Source: Pirellulales bacterium
GTDB lineage: Bacteria > Planctomycetota > Planctomycetia > Pirellulales > Lacipirellulaceae
DNA: 64,000 nt
NCBI GenBank assembly: GCA_022841705.1
Contig: JALHQZ010000002.1
Coordinates: forward strand, 1,426,001-1,490,000
Direction of reading: 5' to 3'
Shown here: in pieces, positions 35,265-44,253 of the stretch
Layout of the letters: the number at the start of each line of letters is the position of its first letter
Position numbering within the stretch: position 1 is the stretch's first letter
Notes under the pieces: model-generated
What the model was told of the DNA's origin: nothing
The model's input: the letters and a program-made list of their open reading frames with translations, nothing else
The model's database searches: none
Program-made: the position numbers and the translations under genes

Positions 35265-38200
35265 ATGTGGAAGCAAAATTTGCGGAAAATTGCGACAGCA
35301 TCGCTGGCGGCGACGGTCTGGTTCGGCGGGTACAACACGGTGCGGGCGATTGATTGGGACGACGCCAATAACACCAGCGCCGACAACAACTGGTCGAACA
35401 CCGGCAACTGGAATCCCGACGGTTCGCCGAGTGGCCAAAATGTGAACATCGGCAACCTGCCGACGGCGGCGAATGATACGACGATCGTGGACCTCGACTT
35501 CTCGATCAGTTCGCTCACGCTTTCCGGCGGGGCCGACGTCGATACCAACACCAACGAACTGCTGGTCAACGGCGCGACCGTCGTCGGCGGGGCGGGCAGC
35601 ACGATGCTGTTGCGACAGAGCTCAAACATTGCGCAGCAATCGCTCGACACCAACACGCTGACCCTCGACTCAGGCGGTACGGTGCAGATGTTCGCGGGTT
35701 CCGTGCTCGAAGTCGACAGTGGCCTGTTGGAGATTAACGCGGGAGGAGCTCTCACTGGCAATGGAATCGTGCAACTGCTGGACAATCCCCTAGCGGTCAC
35801 ACAGCTCATGGAAAACAGCGGCACGCTGACCGCTACTTCCAACAGCCCCGGAGATATCTTCGGTTCGACCGCCGCCACGCTCACCATCAACGCCACGAGC
35901 GCGAATGCCCGCCTTGACCTTGATGGAGACACCGAAACGGGCGTGGTGAATGTCAACCGCGCCGATACGCTCGACATCAACGTTCCGCTCGATGATCCGT
36001 TCGGCGGCACGATGAATCTGGGCGAAGGCGCCACGCTTGATATTTCCACCGCGTGGTCGCTGAGCGCTGGCGACATTAACATCAACACCGGCGGCATTAT
36101 CGTCGGCTTCCAGGGCGCGGCGGCGACGATTGCCGGCGGCGCGTTCACACTCGGTTCGGGCAGCATCAATCTTGACGATATTGACCGCGTGGTCTTCGAT
36201 ACGACCGTCACGGCCAACGGAGGCGCGATCAATAACGCCGGGGGCATCACCTTCAACGACACGGCGACGATTGGCGCCGGCACGAACTTCGTGATGAGCG
36301 GCACGTCAGCGGCGATCACGGTTGGCGCGGGCAAATTGGTCACCATCAACGACGCTGATTTCAATCTCGATGGCGCTGGCACGACCACCAACTTCACGAC
36401 GATTGGCGATGGCGGCGAACTGGACATCAATCTCAACGCGGCAATTGTTGATATGGGCTATGGCCACACGATCACGCTCAATGGCGGCACGCTCGATGTG
36501 GTGAACGCGGGCACTGCCGATCGCTGGTCGATTTCTCCCAGCGGCGTGGTGAACGTGAACGACGCTGCCGCTACCTCGCGACTGCAAGGCGATGGTCTTT
36601 TGATCGATGGTGGCGACATCGTGGTGAACGCCAATGCCGATCTGCGAATCGAAACCGCCGATGTGGTGTTCGGCAATAACGCCAGCGTTTCGGTTGCCGC
36701 GGGCGCCACGTTCGATTTGGTGAACACCGCGTTCTTCCAAGGAACCGGCACAAGCTTCACCGGCGCCGGCACGCTGGTGGCGGCCAACACGAATGAAGTG
36801 AATCTGGCCACCACCTTCAACGTAGCGACCCTCGATCTGGACGCGGGCGACTGGCTCTTCCAAGCCGCGACGATCGTCAACGCCAACAACGTGGAAACGG
36901 GCGGGTCGAACGATGTGGGCAATAACCAAGTCTTCACCATCGCCAACACTGGCAGTCTGACGATCAACCTGCCGAACGCCACCGACTTCTGGCGGCTCGA
37001 TTCCAACGGCGACCTCATCTATAACGGCGACGCCGCGATTGGCACCTTCTTGCAAGGGAACGACGTCGAAATCGATGGCGATTTTGACGTAAACGGCCAA
37101 GGCCGAACCACCGCGCGATTGGTGAATATTTCGAGCCAAGTCGATATCGCCGCGGCGGGGCGGTTGCAACTCGGCGGCGGCAACCTGACCGATGTTAACA
37201 CCATCGCCGGCGGTACGATCAACGGTCCTGGCACGCTCGGGGCCGACACCAACCATTCGCTGCACGGCTTCGGCACGATCAACGCGACCATCGACTTCAC
37301 CGGCTCCGCCGACTTGCGGGCCGACAACGGCGAACTGGTGGTCACGGGCGCTATCAACGACGCGCGGAATGTCGGCACGGCCGATGTTGATGGGATTCTG
37401 AATGTGGTCCCGGCGTGGAACTCGGCGGGCGTGGCGACTGTTTCGCTCTTCGGGGGCGAACTCAAAGGGGGGCAGTTGACGCTGGGCAACGCGCTGGGCT
37501 TGTCCGGACATGGTTTGGTCACGGCTAAGCTGATCAACAACAGCCGCATCAACGCTTCAGCCGGCACGCTCAAGGTGCAAACGGCTTTGAACGACAATGA
37601 TTGGGATGGCGCCGGTGGCGTCGGCGTCTTGAGCGCGACCAACGGCGCGCTCCAGTTGCTCGACAACGCAAACACGAACTTTAGCGGCACGGTCAGCGTT
37701 ACTGGTGGCTCGATCACCACCGATGGCTTTGGTTTCAATCACGTTGTGGGCTCGACTGTCTCGCTCGACAACGGCACTTACGTTTCAACGAGCCAAACTG
37801 TCTTCAATGGCGCCGTGAATGTGGCGGCCGGCGGAGGCGTGATGACGATCAAGCCCTTCGCCACGTTTGCCGCGGGCAGCAACACCACGCTCACCGGCAA
37901 CCTGCGGCTCGACAACACCGAAACACGCATCGCGGCCGGCGCGACTTTCGGCGGCGGCGGGGTGCTGATCAACGACCCCAATCGCTTTTTGAATCTGCAA
38001 GATGGGGCTAACGTGGGCGTCGCGATTCAGAACAACGGCCGGCTCATCAGCACGGGTGACAGCCAAGTGACGGGGCTCGACTATGTGCAAGGCGCCACAG
38101 GCAACGCGGACTTTAGCCTCAGCGGCACGAACCCTGTAAGCGACTTCGATCGACTTTCGCTCTCGGGCCTCGCGCAACTTGCGGGAAGACTGAGCGTGTC

Positions 38201-38669
38201 GCTTCCCTTCGGTTACGTGCCGGCCCTTGGCGACACCTACCAAATTATCTCCGCCCCGGCGGGAGTTAGTGGAGAGTTCACCAGCTACAACATCCCGGTG
38301 TTCGATCTCACCCGCTCGCTCGCCGTGAAGTACAACGCGAACAATGTGACGCTGCAAGTGATCGCCGGCTTCTGGGGCGACTACAACGGCAACGGCGAAG
38401 TCGACGCCGCCGACTACACCCTTTACCGTGATTCGCTTGGCCAAGCAGTGGCTCCGTTCACTGGCGCCGATGGCAGCGGCAATGGCGTGATCGACGTGGC
38501 CGACTACAACGTGTGGGTCGCCAACTTTGGCAAGATCAACGCTCTGTCGAGCGTGGCGGCGATTGCGGCCAGTTCGAGTGCGGTGCCGGAACCGGCGGGG
38601 ATGGTGCTGGTCGTCGGTCTGGTGGGACTTGCCGCGCTGAGTCGCAAACAGACGGGTCGCAAGCGATAG
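35265..38669 (+). CDS. Giant secreted beta-repeat surface protein with dockerin-like and PEP-CTERM tail
   Basis: A 1134-residue protein from the ATG at 35265 (GGGAG about 9 bases upstream; the frame is open from 35109). Signal peptide 1-28 (WKQNLRKIATASLAATVWFGGYNTVRA). The next about 980 residues are Asn/Thr/Gly-rich repeats of the type ANNTSADNNWSNTGNWNPDG and NGATVVGGAGSTMLL, typical of autotransporter-like beta-helix passengers in PEP-CTERM proteins. A beta sandwich near residues 1000-1075 is followed by the dockerin-like GDYNGNGEVDAADYTLYRD and GNGVIDVADYNVWVANFG. VPEPAGMVLVVGLVGLAAL plus basic residues forms the sorting signal. It is likely a cell-surface or matrix protein. No catalytic motif is seen. 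Confidence 0.88.
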   Translation: MWKQNLRKIATASLAATVWFGGYNTVRAIDWDDANNTSADNNWSNTGNWNPDGSPSGQNVNIGNLPTAANDTTIVDLDFSISSLTLSGGADVDTNTNELLVNGATVVGGAGSTMLLRQSSNIAQQSLDTNTLTLDSGGTVQMFAGSVLEVDSGLLEINAGGALTGNGIVQLLDNPLAVTQLMENSGTLTATSNSPGDIFGSTAATLTINATSANARLDLDGDTETGVVNVNRADTLDINVPLDDPFGGTMNLGEGATLDISTAWSLSAGDININTGGIIVGFQGAAATIAGGAFTLGSGSINLDDIDRVVFDTTVTANGGAINNAGGITFNDTATIGAGTNFVMSGTSAAITVGAGKLVTINDADFNLDGAGTTTNFTTIGDGGELDINLNAAIVDMGYGHTITLNGGTLDVVNAGTADRWSISPSGVVNVNDAAATSRLQGDGLLIDGGDIVVNANADLRIETADVVFGNNASVSVAAGATFDLVNTAFFQGTGTSFTGAGTLVAANTNEVNLATTFNVATLDLDAGDWLFQAATIVNANNVETGGSNDVGNNQVFTIANTGSLTINLPNATDFWRLDSNGDLIYNGDAAIGTFLQGNDVEIDGDFDVNGQGRTTARLVNISSQVDIAAAGRLQLGGGNLTDVNTIAGGTINGPGTLGADTNHSLHGFGTINATIDFTGSADLRADNGELVVTGAINDARNVGTADVDGILNVVPAWNSAGVATVSLFGGELKGGQLTLGNALGLSGHGLVTAKLINNSRINASAGTLKVQTALNDNDWDGAGGVGVLSATNGALQLLDNANTNFSGTVSVTGGSITTDGFGFNHVVGSTVSLDNGTYVSTSQTVFNGAVNVAAGGGVMTIKPFATFAAGSNTTLTGNLRLDNTETRIAAGATFGGGGVLINDPNRFLNLQDGANVGVAIQNNGRLISTGDSQVTGLDYVQGATGNADFSLSGTNPVSDFDRLSLSGLAQLAGRLSVSLPFGYVPALGDTYQIISAPAGVSGEFTSYNIPVFDLTRSLAVKYNANNVTLQVIAGFWGDYNGNGEVDAADYTLYRDSLGQAVAPFTGADGSGNGVIDVADYNVWVANFGKINALSSVAAIAASSSAVPEPAGMVLVVGLVGLAALSRKQTGRKR

Positions 38670-38681
38670 CGGAGCCACTAA

Positions 38682-40004
38682 CTACAGCGCTCGGCGGTGC
38701 TTCTTCTTCATCTTAGGAGGACCCGCCGGCGCTGAAGGGGGCGCTGGCGCCGATTCCGTTGCGGCGGGAGTGGCGGGTGGAACGCCGAAGAACCGCACCT
38801 GGGTCGGCGCTGTGGTGGCGGTCGACTTGACGGTCGAGACCGTTTCAAAACCTTCAATCTCAGCGCGAATAAGCAGTTTGTTGATCAGTTCTTCGATCCG
38901 CGTCAGCTCGCCCCCTTGCTCGGTGGTGACGAACGTGTAGGCAACCCCTTCGCGACCCATCCGACCTGTGCGGCCGACGCGGTGGACGTAGTCATCGCTG
39001 CTTTCCGGGACGTCGTAATTGATGATGTGCGAAATGCCGGTCACGTCGATCCCGCGACCCACCACGTCAGTCGCCACCAGCAGTTTCACTTCCCCGGCGC
39101 GGAAGCGTTTCATCACGCGGTCCCGCATTCCTTGGTTCATGTCGCCGTGCATGCAATCGACGCCGGCAAACTTCTTGGCGAGCTTGATCTGAATCTTGTC
39201 GGTCCCGCGCTTCGTGCGGCAGAAGATAATCGCTTGGGCCGGCTGTTCGCGCTCGATCAGCTTCAGCAGCAGATCGAACTTGCGCTCCTGGTCCACCGTG
39301 AAGTAGAACTGCTCGATCGTCTCGACGCTTTTGGTCTTGGGCGAGAAGTCGAGCATCTCCGGCTCGCGCATGTAGCGTTCGGCAAGTTTCTTGATGACGC
39401 TATCGACGGTGGCGGAGAGCAGCAGCGTTTGCCGATCGGCGGGGCAGCGGCGGAGAATCTTTTCGATGTCGGGCCGAAAACCGATGTCGAGCATCCGGTC
39501 CGCTTCGTCGAGGACCACGAATTTCAGTTCGCGCAGGTCGAGCGTGTTGCGGCCCAGGTGATCGAGCACCCGGCCCGGCGTGCCGACAATAATGTCGACC
39601 CCCTTCTCGAGTTTGACGATTTGGCTCTTAATCGGCTTGCCGCCATACAGGGCAGCGAACCGCACTGTGCGCCCGGCGGAGAGCTTTTCGATTTCATCGC
39701 GCACCTGCACGGCGAGTTCGCGCGTGGGGGTGAGGATGAGCGCTTGCGGGGCGCCACCGCGTTTGGGCTTGGCAAGGCGTTCGAGGATCGGGATCCCAAA
39801 CGACGCTGTTTTGCCGGTGCCGGTGCGAGCTTGGCCGAGGACATCGCGGCCGGCGAGGATGAGCGGAATCACTCCCGCTTGGACCGGCGAGGGAACTTGG
39901 TACCCCGCTGCATCGAGCGACGCGAGCATCACCTCCGACAGCCCGAGCGACGCAAAGGAAACATTCGATTGATGGGAGACTTCGGCAGGCTCGGAAGACG
40001 ACAT
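38682..40004 (-). CDS. DEAD-box ATP-dependent RNA helicase (RhlE-like)
   Basis: Unwinds structured RNA, usually in ribosome assembly or mRNA decay. From the ATG at 40004 the product is 440 residues with all helicase motifs: Q motif (FASLGLSEVML...PSPVQAGVIP), I ARTGTGKT, Ia PTRELAVQ, Ib TPGRVLDH, II LDEADRMLDIGF, III SATVD, IV IIFCRTKRG, V ATDVVGRGIDV and VI HRVGRTGR. The C-terminal 70 residues are Ala/Pro-rich and end in a lysine/arginine cluster (KMKKKHRRAL), likely an RNA-binding tail as in RhlE. The frame extends to 40217, but that part is not helicase-like. It lies tail to tail with the surface protein gene, 12 bp apart. Confidence 0.95.
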   Translation of the reverse strand: MSSSEPAEVSHQSNVSFASLGLSEVMLASLDAAGYQVPSPVQAGVIPLILAGRDVLGQARTGTGKTASFGIPILERLAKPKRGGAPQALILTPTRELAVQVRDEIEKLSAGRTVRFAALYGGKPIKSQIVKLEKGVDIIVGTPGRVLDHLGRNTLDLRELKFVVLDEADRMLDIGFRPDIEKILRRCPADRQTLLLSATVDSVIKKLAERYMREPEMLDFSPKTKSVETIEQFYFTVDQERKFDLLLKLIEREQPAQAIIFCRTKRGTDKIQIKLAKKFAGVDCMHGDMNQGMRDRVMKRFRAGEVKLLVATDVVGRGIDVTGISHIINYDVPESSDDYVHRVGRTGRMGREGVAYTFVTTEQGGELTRIEELINKLLIRAEIEGFETVSTVKSTATTAPTQVRFFGVPPATPAATESAPAPPSAPAGPPKMKKKHRRAL

Positions 40005-40071
40005 TCGCGTGATGGTAGCCAAGAAAAAACGACGTAAGTGCTTACAAGCGTAGCGACTACGTCGCGCCGGG

Positions 40072-41829
40072 TCAATTCCCGACGGGCTGATCGCACTGGG
40101 CGATGCGACACACAATTCGCCTGTTTCGCCGCAGAAAACCGCTGAAAACCACCAGCCCGAGTACGATGGCCGATGGTTCGGGCACCGCCGCCGAGCTTGC
40201 TGCGCCACCGCGGGCATCGCGCCACAGCGTGTAATCGGCGGCGTTCACCACGCCGTCGTCGTTGGCGTCGGCAGGCGAGGAGGCGCCGAGGCCAAAATGG
40301 TCTCGCCACACGGCGAGGTCATCGAGATCGACCACGCCATCGCCGTCGAAGTCGCCGACTTGCGACAAAATCTGGCGCCACGGCGTGACTTGCAGTTCAT
40401 TGAGGCTGATGATTTCGGGATCATCGAGAATCGCTTGCACCTGGGCGGCCGTGTGATTACCCGAGAGGATATCAAGCGCCCACGGCATGAAGTAACTCCA
40501 CGCCACTCCGTAGCGCTCGAAGGCGTCGGCGGTCGGCAATGCGCCCGTTTCGGAAAGCGCGAGGAGCTTTTCGCCATCGAACTGATCCAAGAGCTCCAGC
40601 CAGCGGGCCGACATGTTGTCACCAGCGCTCGAGTACACATCAATGCCCACGATGTCGGCTTGGTTATCGCCGGGATACCACGCTTGCCAGTTGCTGGCGT
40701 CGACCTGCTGGGTAGTGACCCAAATCAAGTTGTTGAGCTGGTGATGATTGGTGAGCCGATCGTACATCAGCCCCCACAGCTGCTTGAGCGCCGTCGGCCC
40801 GCTGGCGCCCCACCAGAACCACGCCCCGGAATCATTCCCTTGCGCTTCGTGCAGGGGGCGCCACAGCACCGGAATATCGGCCGCCTTGTACTTTTGCAGT
40901 TCGGCGGCGATGACATCGATATCGCGGATCAGCAGTTGGTAGTCGCTGCCCGCGGGGTTCGCGAGCGCAGCGCCGAGGTTGAACGTGGTTGCATCGGTAT
41001 AGAACCCACGCCACCATTCTTTGCCGGGTTGATCGATCAGCCCGCTCGGCGCGTTCCAGTGCCACATCAGGCTCACGATGCCACCGGTTTGTTGGGCCCA
41101 GTTGATCATTCGCTCGGTCTCGCCACGCCGCTGGTCGTACCGGGCGACGCGCGACGGCGAGTACTCCATCAGGTCCGAACCAACAATCGCCGGCATCGTG
41201 TTGCCGACGTAGTTCATGTACGTATTACTGAACATCGCGTTGGTTACACCGAGATCACGCTGTAAACTGAACAGCGTCTCTTGGCCGTAGCTCTCCGCCA
41301 GATGCCGCATCAGGTACTTGGCGTTCGCCGACGCGTTGGGGTTCGAGAGTGTCGGCGCCACCGGCAATGGCACGCGCGGCGCAGTGGCTTGCAGTTCCAG
41401 ATAGTCTACATCGTAGTAACCCCAGCCGCGCAGCACGCTGATGGGAGTGCTCGCCGCGTCCAGATAGTACTGCCCCGCGTACTCGCGCGCGAACGTGGTG
41501 GAGGGGGCGAACATGCCGCTCGAAGTATTCGTCCCGATCCGCAGGTCGTACCCTTTCTCACCAAACTGCGAACGGTAGCCGAGCCACAGGTCGTATAACC
41601 CTTGCGGCACGGTGACGTTCCAGCCGACCGCGTCGTTCGTCCCATCGAACCCGGTGACGTACCCCGTGCCGGAATAACCCGCCACCGAACTGGCGATGTT
41701 AGTGCCGGTCCGCGTGCCGAGCTCGGCTTCGTACTTATAGGTCTGCGCGGCTAGGGGGACCGTTAAAATTGGCGCGAGGCAACCCAGCCCTACGATCGCG
41801 GCGAGCACATTGATTCGGCGCAGCGGCAT
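40072..41829 (-). CDS. Secreted GH26 beta-mannanase-like enzyme with CBM35-like, dockerin-like and PEP-CTERM modules
   Basis: Family GH26 enzymes cleave beta-1,4-mannan. From the ATG at 41829 the product is 585 residues. Signal peptide 1-28. Residues 30-150 form a CBM35/CBM6-like domain (YKYEAELGTRTGTNIASSVAGYSGTGYVTGFD). The GH26 catalytic domain spans about 165-455 with acid/base E328 in WRPLHEAQG and nucleophile E427 in LLALSETG; W-rich loops (MWHWNAPSG, WFWWGA) line the substrate site. GDFDGDGVVDLDDLAVWRD and DANDDGVVNAADYTLWRD are dockerin-like repeats; VPEPSAIVLGLVVFSGFL with a basic tail is PEP-CTERM. No Shine-Dalgarno sequence is apparent. It is transcribed divergently from the ECF sigma gene. 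Confidence 0.92.
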   Translation of the reverse strand: MPLRRINVLAAIVGLGCLAPILTVPLAAQTYKYEAELGTRTGTNIASSVAGYSGTGYVTGFDGTNDAVGWNVTVPQGLYDLWLGYRSQFGEKGYDLRIGTNTSSGMFAPSTTFAREYAGQYYLDAASTPISVLRGWGYYDVDYLELQATAPRVPLPVAPTLSNPNASANAKYLMRHLAESYGQETLFSLQRDLGVTNAMFSNTYMNYVGNTMPAIVGSDLMEYSPSRVARYDQRRGETERMINWAQQTGGIVSLMWHWNAPSGLIDQPGKEWWRGFYTDATTFNLGAALANPAGSDYQLLIRDIDVIAAELQKYKAADIPVLWRPLHEAQGNDSGAWFWWGASGPTALKQLWGLMYDRLTNHHQLNNLIWVTTQQVDASNWQAWYPGDNQADIVGIDVYSSAGDNMSARWLELLDQFDGEKLLALSETGALPTADAFERYGVAWSYFMPWALDILSGNHTAAQVQAILDDPEIISLNELQVTPWRQILSQVGDFDGDGVVDLDDLAVWRDHFGLGASSPADANDDGVVNAADYTLWRDARGGAASSAAVPEPSAIVLGLVVFSGFLRRNRRIVCRIAQCDQPVGN

Positions 41830-42039
41830 CAGGGCAGGCGAAGGAGGTACAGAACGACCGGCGATCGCCGGATAAGATAGAAAAAAGCCTGGCGTTAAGT
41901 ACGTGAATTGTAGTCGAAGCCCCCAATTTTTCCAAAGAAAGGGCCGAAGTTTTCGGGTGTTGGCGCCTAGCGAAGCCCGGCTGGGGACCGAAAATGGCAG
42001 CGAGCGACGAAACTTTCCCGGCGGGGAACTTCCCCCCGA

Positions 42040-42690
42040 ATGGCCGCGTCTCAATCTCCGAAAGCAGCATCCTTGTCCGTCCCCAACCCCGTGCCACTCG
42101 AGCTAATCGACGACGAAAGTCGCCTGATCGACGCCGCATTGGCGGGCGAGCCGGATGCGTTCGGGCAAATCGTCGAGCAACACCAGGACCGCCTCTACAG
42201 CAGCCTGTTGCGGCTGACCGACTCGCCCGAGGATGCCCAAGACATTGCCCAGGAGGCGTTCGTTCAAGCGTTTTTGAAACTGAGCACGTTCCAGCGGAAC
42301 GCGGCGTTTTTCACCTGGCTGTACCGGATCGCCTTCAACCTGGCGGTCAGCAGTCGGCGGAAGAAGCGGCCCAAGACTTCGCTGGAAGCGGTGCGGGAAG
42401 CGGGGGGCCTCGAACCAACCGCCACCTGCCACGCCCCCGACGGCCGCACGCTCACCGCCGAGCGCGTGACCTTAGTGCAGAACTGTTTGGCGGAACTGGC
42501 CGACGAACATCGCAGCGTGATGGTGCTGCGGGAAATCGAAGGTTTTGACTACGAACAAATCGCCGAAGTGCTGACGATCCCCGTGGGCACGGTGCGGAGC
42601 CGATTGTTTCGCGCCCGCGCCGCATTAAAGGAAAAGCTTCAAACTGCCCTAGGCGAACAGTGGTTAGAGTTCGTCGACGAAACTGATTAG
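42040..42690 (+). CDS. ECF-type RNA polymerase sigma factor
   Basis: A 216-residue group 4 sigma factor. Region 2 is DAFGQIVEQHQDRLYSSLLRLTDSPEDAQDIAQEAFVQAFLKLSTFQRNAAFFTWLYRIAFNLAVSSRRKKR, with the expected -10-recognition helix. Region 4 is LAELADEHRSVMVLREIEGFDYEQIAEVLTIPVGTVRSRLFRARAALKEKL with a helix-turn-helix for the -35 element. A gene for a single-pass membrane protein follows after 61 bp and is the likely anti-sigma factor. The start could be 42040 or a later GTG; the first 20 residues are not conserved-looking. Its regulon may include the divergent mannanase gene, but that is speculation. Confidence 0.93.
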   Translation: MAASQSPKAASLSVPNPVPLELIDDESRLIDAALAGEPDAFGQIVEQHQDRLYSSLLRLTDSPEDAQDIAQEAFVQAFLKLSTFQRNAAFFTWLYRIAFNLAVSSRRKKRPKTSLEAVREAGGLEPTATCHAPDGRTLTAERVTLVQNCLAELADEHRSVMVLREIEGFDYEQIAEVLTIPVGTVRSRLFRARAALKEKLQTALGEQWLEFVDETD

Positions 42691-42702
42691 ACGCTTACTC
42701 CA

Positions 42703-42729
42703 CTCCCCCGACTGACGTCGGGGGCTCAT
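42703..42729. repeat. Short palindrome, family E copy 2
   Basis: CTCCCCCGACTGACGTCGGG followed by GGCTCAT folds as CCCCCGAC-TGA-CGTCGGGGG between the sigma and anti-sigma genes. A relative is at 25566-25592. It could adjust the ratio of the two products. Confidence 0.65.
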
Positions 42730-42751
42730 AAATTTCCGAACGTGAACCGCG

Positions 42752-43585
42752 ATGAACAACGAGCTCCTCAGTGCGTATCTCGACGATGAACTCTCGCTCC
42801 CCGAGCGCGCTGAGGTCGAACGGCTGTTGGCGAGTGAAATTGACGCTCAGCGCTCGCTCCACGAATTACGGGCGGTCCGCCGCGCAGTGAAGTGCTTGCC
42901 AACCGAGCGCGCACCGGCGACGTTGACGGCCAGTGTTGCACAGCGGCTCCAGACGCTGCGCGCCACGCCGCGGGCCGTCGCCGGAACGCGCCACGGTTTG
43001 AATACGCGCCGCTGGGCGTGGCCGCTGGCCGCCATTGCCGCGGCGGTAGCGATCGGTTTCTTTGGCGTGCAGCAGAACCCAGCGCCTAACGGGAGTGAAG
43101 TGGCGCAAGTCGCACCAGCGCCTGAGCCATTCACTGCTGGGCCTGACGTTGCCGGCCTACTAAAAGACCTCCCCTCCAAAGCGGCGTCGCTTGTTTCGGA
43201 CGATGAGCGCACCTTGGTGGTGCGCGTGCCCGGCGACGCCGCTTCGCGTGCACACCTGGCAAAGCTGGTCGCCCAAACCCCCGGCCTAAAGACCAGCACC
43301 GCCGTGACGGACGACTCGGAAGTGCTAGAAGCTAAGCCGCAAGCACTCGTGACGCTCCTCGGCAAACTGCGTGATGATCAGCAGCATTTCGCCGAAGTCC
43401 ACGTCGAAGCGCGCTCGCCGCTGTTCGCCGCCAACGACCAGCTTCCGGACTGGCGCCTCTTCAGCCGCGGCGGCGTACCGGTCGGCGCCGCCGTCTCCGC
43501 CACCCCGCCTGACACCGCCACGATCACCGCTCCCGCCAACGCGGAGCCAATCCGCGTGCTGCTGCTCTTCGATCAGGCCAAATAA
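42752..43585 (+). CDS. Probable anti-sigma factor (single-pass membrane protein)
   Basis: A 277-residue protein. The N-terminal 70 residues (NNELLSAYLDDELSLPERAEVERLLASEIDAQRSLHELRAVRRAVKCLP) match the fold of anti-sigma domains that cap ECF factors, but the zinc ligands HxxxCxxC of the ZAS type are absent. One membrane segment follows (RRWAWPLAAIAAAVAIGFFGV, about 87-107). The remaining 170 residues are periplasmic, with a beta/alpha domain (ERTLVVRVPGDAASRAHLAKLVAQTPGLKTSTAV) that could sense an envelope signal. The gene follows the sigma factor directly, the usual arrangement. Confidence 0.85.
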   Translation: MNNELLSAYLDDELSLPERAEVERLLASEIDAQRSLHELRAVRRAVKCLPTERAPATLTASVAQRLQTLRATPRAVAGTRHGLNTRRWAWPLAAIAAAVAIGFFGVQQNPAPNGSEVAQVAPAPEPFTAGPDVAGLLKDLPSKAASLVSDDERTLVVRVPGDAASRAHLAKLVAQTPGLKTSTAVTDDSEVLEAKPQALVTLLGKLRDDQQHFAEVHVEARSPLFAANDQLPDWRLFSRGGVPVGAAVSATPPDTATITAPANAEPIRVLLLFDQAK

Positions 43586-43598
43586 AGGAAGATCGGGG

Positions 43599-43686
43599 CC
43601 GCGGATCGACGCCGATGCGGCGGATTCTCGTAGATTGTTTGTTTTCTTCTGATCCGCGAGGATCCGCCGCATCCGCGCTCATCCGC
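43599..43686. repeat. 26-bp inverted repeat after the anti-sigma gene
   Basis: The arms 43599-43624 and 43661-43686 pair with four mismatches, the inner 12 bp (GATGCGGCGGAT) perfectly. The element begins 14 bp after the stop and ends about 80 bp before the CDGSH gene. Position fits a terminator or an inserted palindromic element. Confidence 0.8.
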
Positions 43687-43767
43687 GTCCCCCTGCTTTC
43701 ACTTCGGCCGACGACTGCTACGATAAGGGCGTACCAAAACAGCCCCACACTGAAAGGAGCCCACACG

Positions 43768-43980
43768 ATGGCCGACGTGAAAGTGACGATGCGTCCGAAT
43801 GGTCCGTTCCTGATTCAAGGCCCCTTCGAGCTGTTCGATTCGGAAGGCAAGCCCTACCCGATCGACCCCACCAAACCCGCCATCGCGCTCTGCCGCTGCG
43901 GGGCGTCTTCGAAAAAGCCCTTCTGCGACGGGGCGCATAAGACGTGTGGGTTTTTGAGCGACGAACGGGCGGTTTCGTAG
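43768..43980 (+). CDS. CDGSH iron-sulfur protein
   Basis: A 70-residue protein with the [2Fe-2S] signature CRCGASSKKPFCDGAHK (C-x-C-x2-S-x3-P-x-C-D-G-A-H), the ligand pattern of mitoNEET-type CDGSH domains with three Cys and one His. The N-terminal DVKVTMRPNGPFLIQGPFELFDSEGKPYPIDPTKPAIAL is the usual preceding beta fold, here without a membrane anchor. The ATG at 43768 follows AAAGGAG with good spacing; the longer frame to 43615 would cover the inverted repeat. It probably acts in electron transfer or cluster handling. Its TAG stop lies inside a family B repeat. Confidence 0.93.
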   Translation: MADVKVTMRPNGPFLIQGPFELFDSEGKPYPIDPTKPAIALCRCGASSKKPFCDGAHKTCGFLSDERAVS

Positions 43981-44039
43981 GTTAGGCTTTTCAGCCTGAC
44001 TCGTTGCCGCCAGTGTCAGGCAAGAATGCCTAACCTACC
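43976..44039. repeat. Inverted repeat, family B copy 2
   Basis: The left arm from 43976 (CGTAGGTTAGGCTTTTCAGC continuing CTGAC) and the right arm 44015-44039 (GTCAGGCAAGAATGCCTAAC continuing CTACC) pair with a few mismatches. The TAG of the CDGSH gene (43978-43980) is inside the left arm. Confidence 0.82.
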
Positions 44040-44192
44040 GTGCGCGTCAACAGCTTTTCCCCACTTCAACTTTACCGCGCTTGGCGCCTGTAGCGGTCTT
44101 GGCGGCGGGAGCGCGGGCGATTTGCCGCGTTCTGCTTTGAAGTGCCATTTCCCCGCTCGAATCGCATCGGCAAGGGTGATAGAATCCGCGAC

Positions 44193-44219
44193 CCGCGTGA
44201 GTTTTCTTCACTCACGCGG
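44193..44219. promoter_or_regulatory. Hairpin upstream of the gene at 44254
   Basis: CCGCGTGAG (44193-44201) pairs perfectly with CTCACGCGG (44211-44219); flanking AGAATC and GATTCT extend it with a small bulge. It ends 35 bp before the ATG and may be part of the leader. Confidence 0.5.
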
Positions 44220-44253
44220 CGATTCTTCACCCCGCTGGAGCTGAGTGCGCAGG

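Noticed and set aside
35216..38678. Several minus-strand frames of 180-400 codons inside the giant surface protein gene
   Set aside because: All are Ser/Pro/Val-rich antisense artefacts of the repetitive Asn/Thr/Gly coding sequence.
43615..43980. Longer 121-residue version of the CDGSH protein
   Set aside because: The extra N-terminus is encoded by an inverted repeat; the ATG at 43768 has a better ribosome binding site and gives the normal family length.
44041..44190. Minus-strand protein-like stretch containing ITLADAIRAGKWHFKAERGKSPA
   Set aside because: It is short, has no start codon or ribosome binding site and would need a frameshift to continue, so I cannot support a gene.
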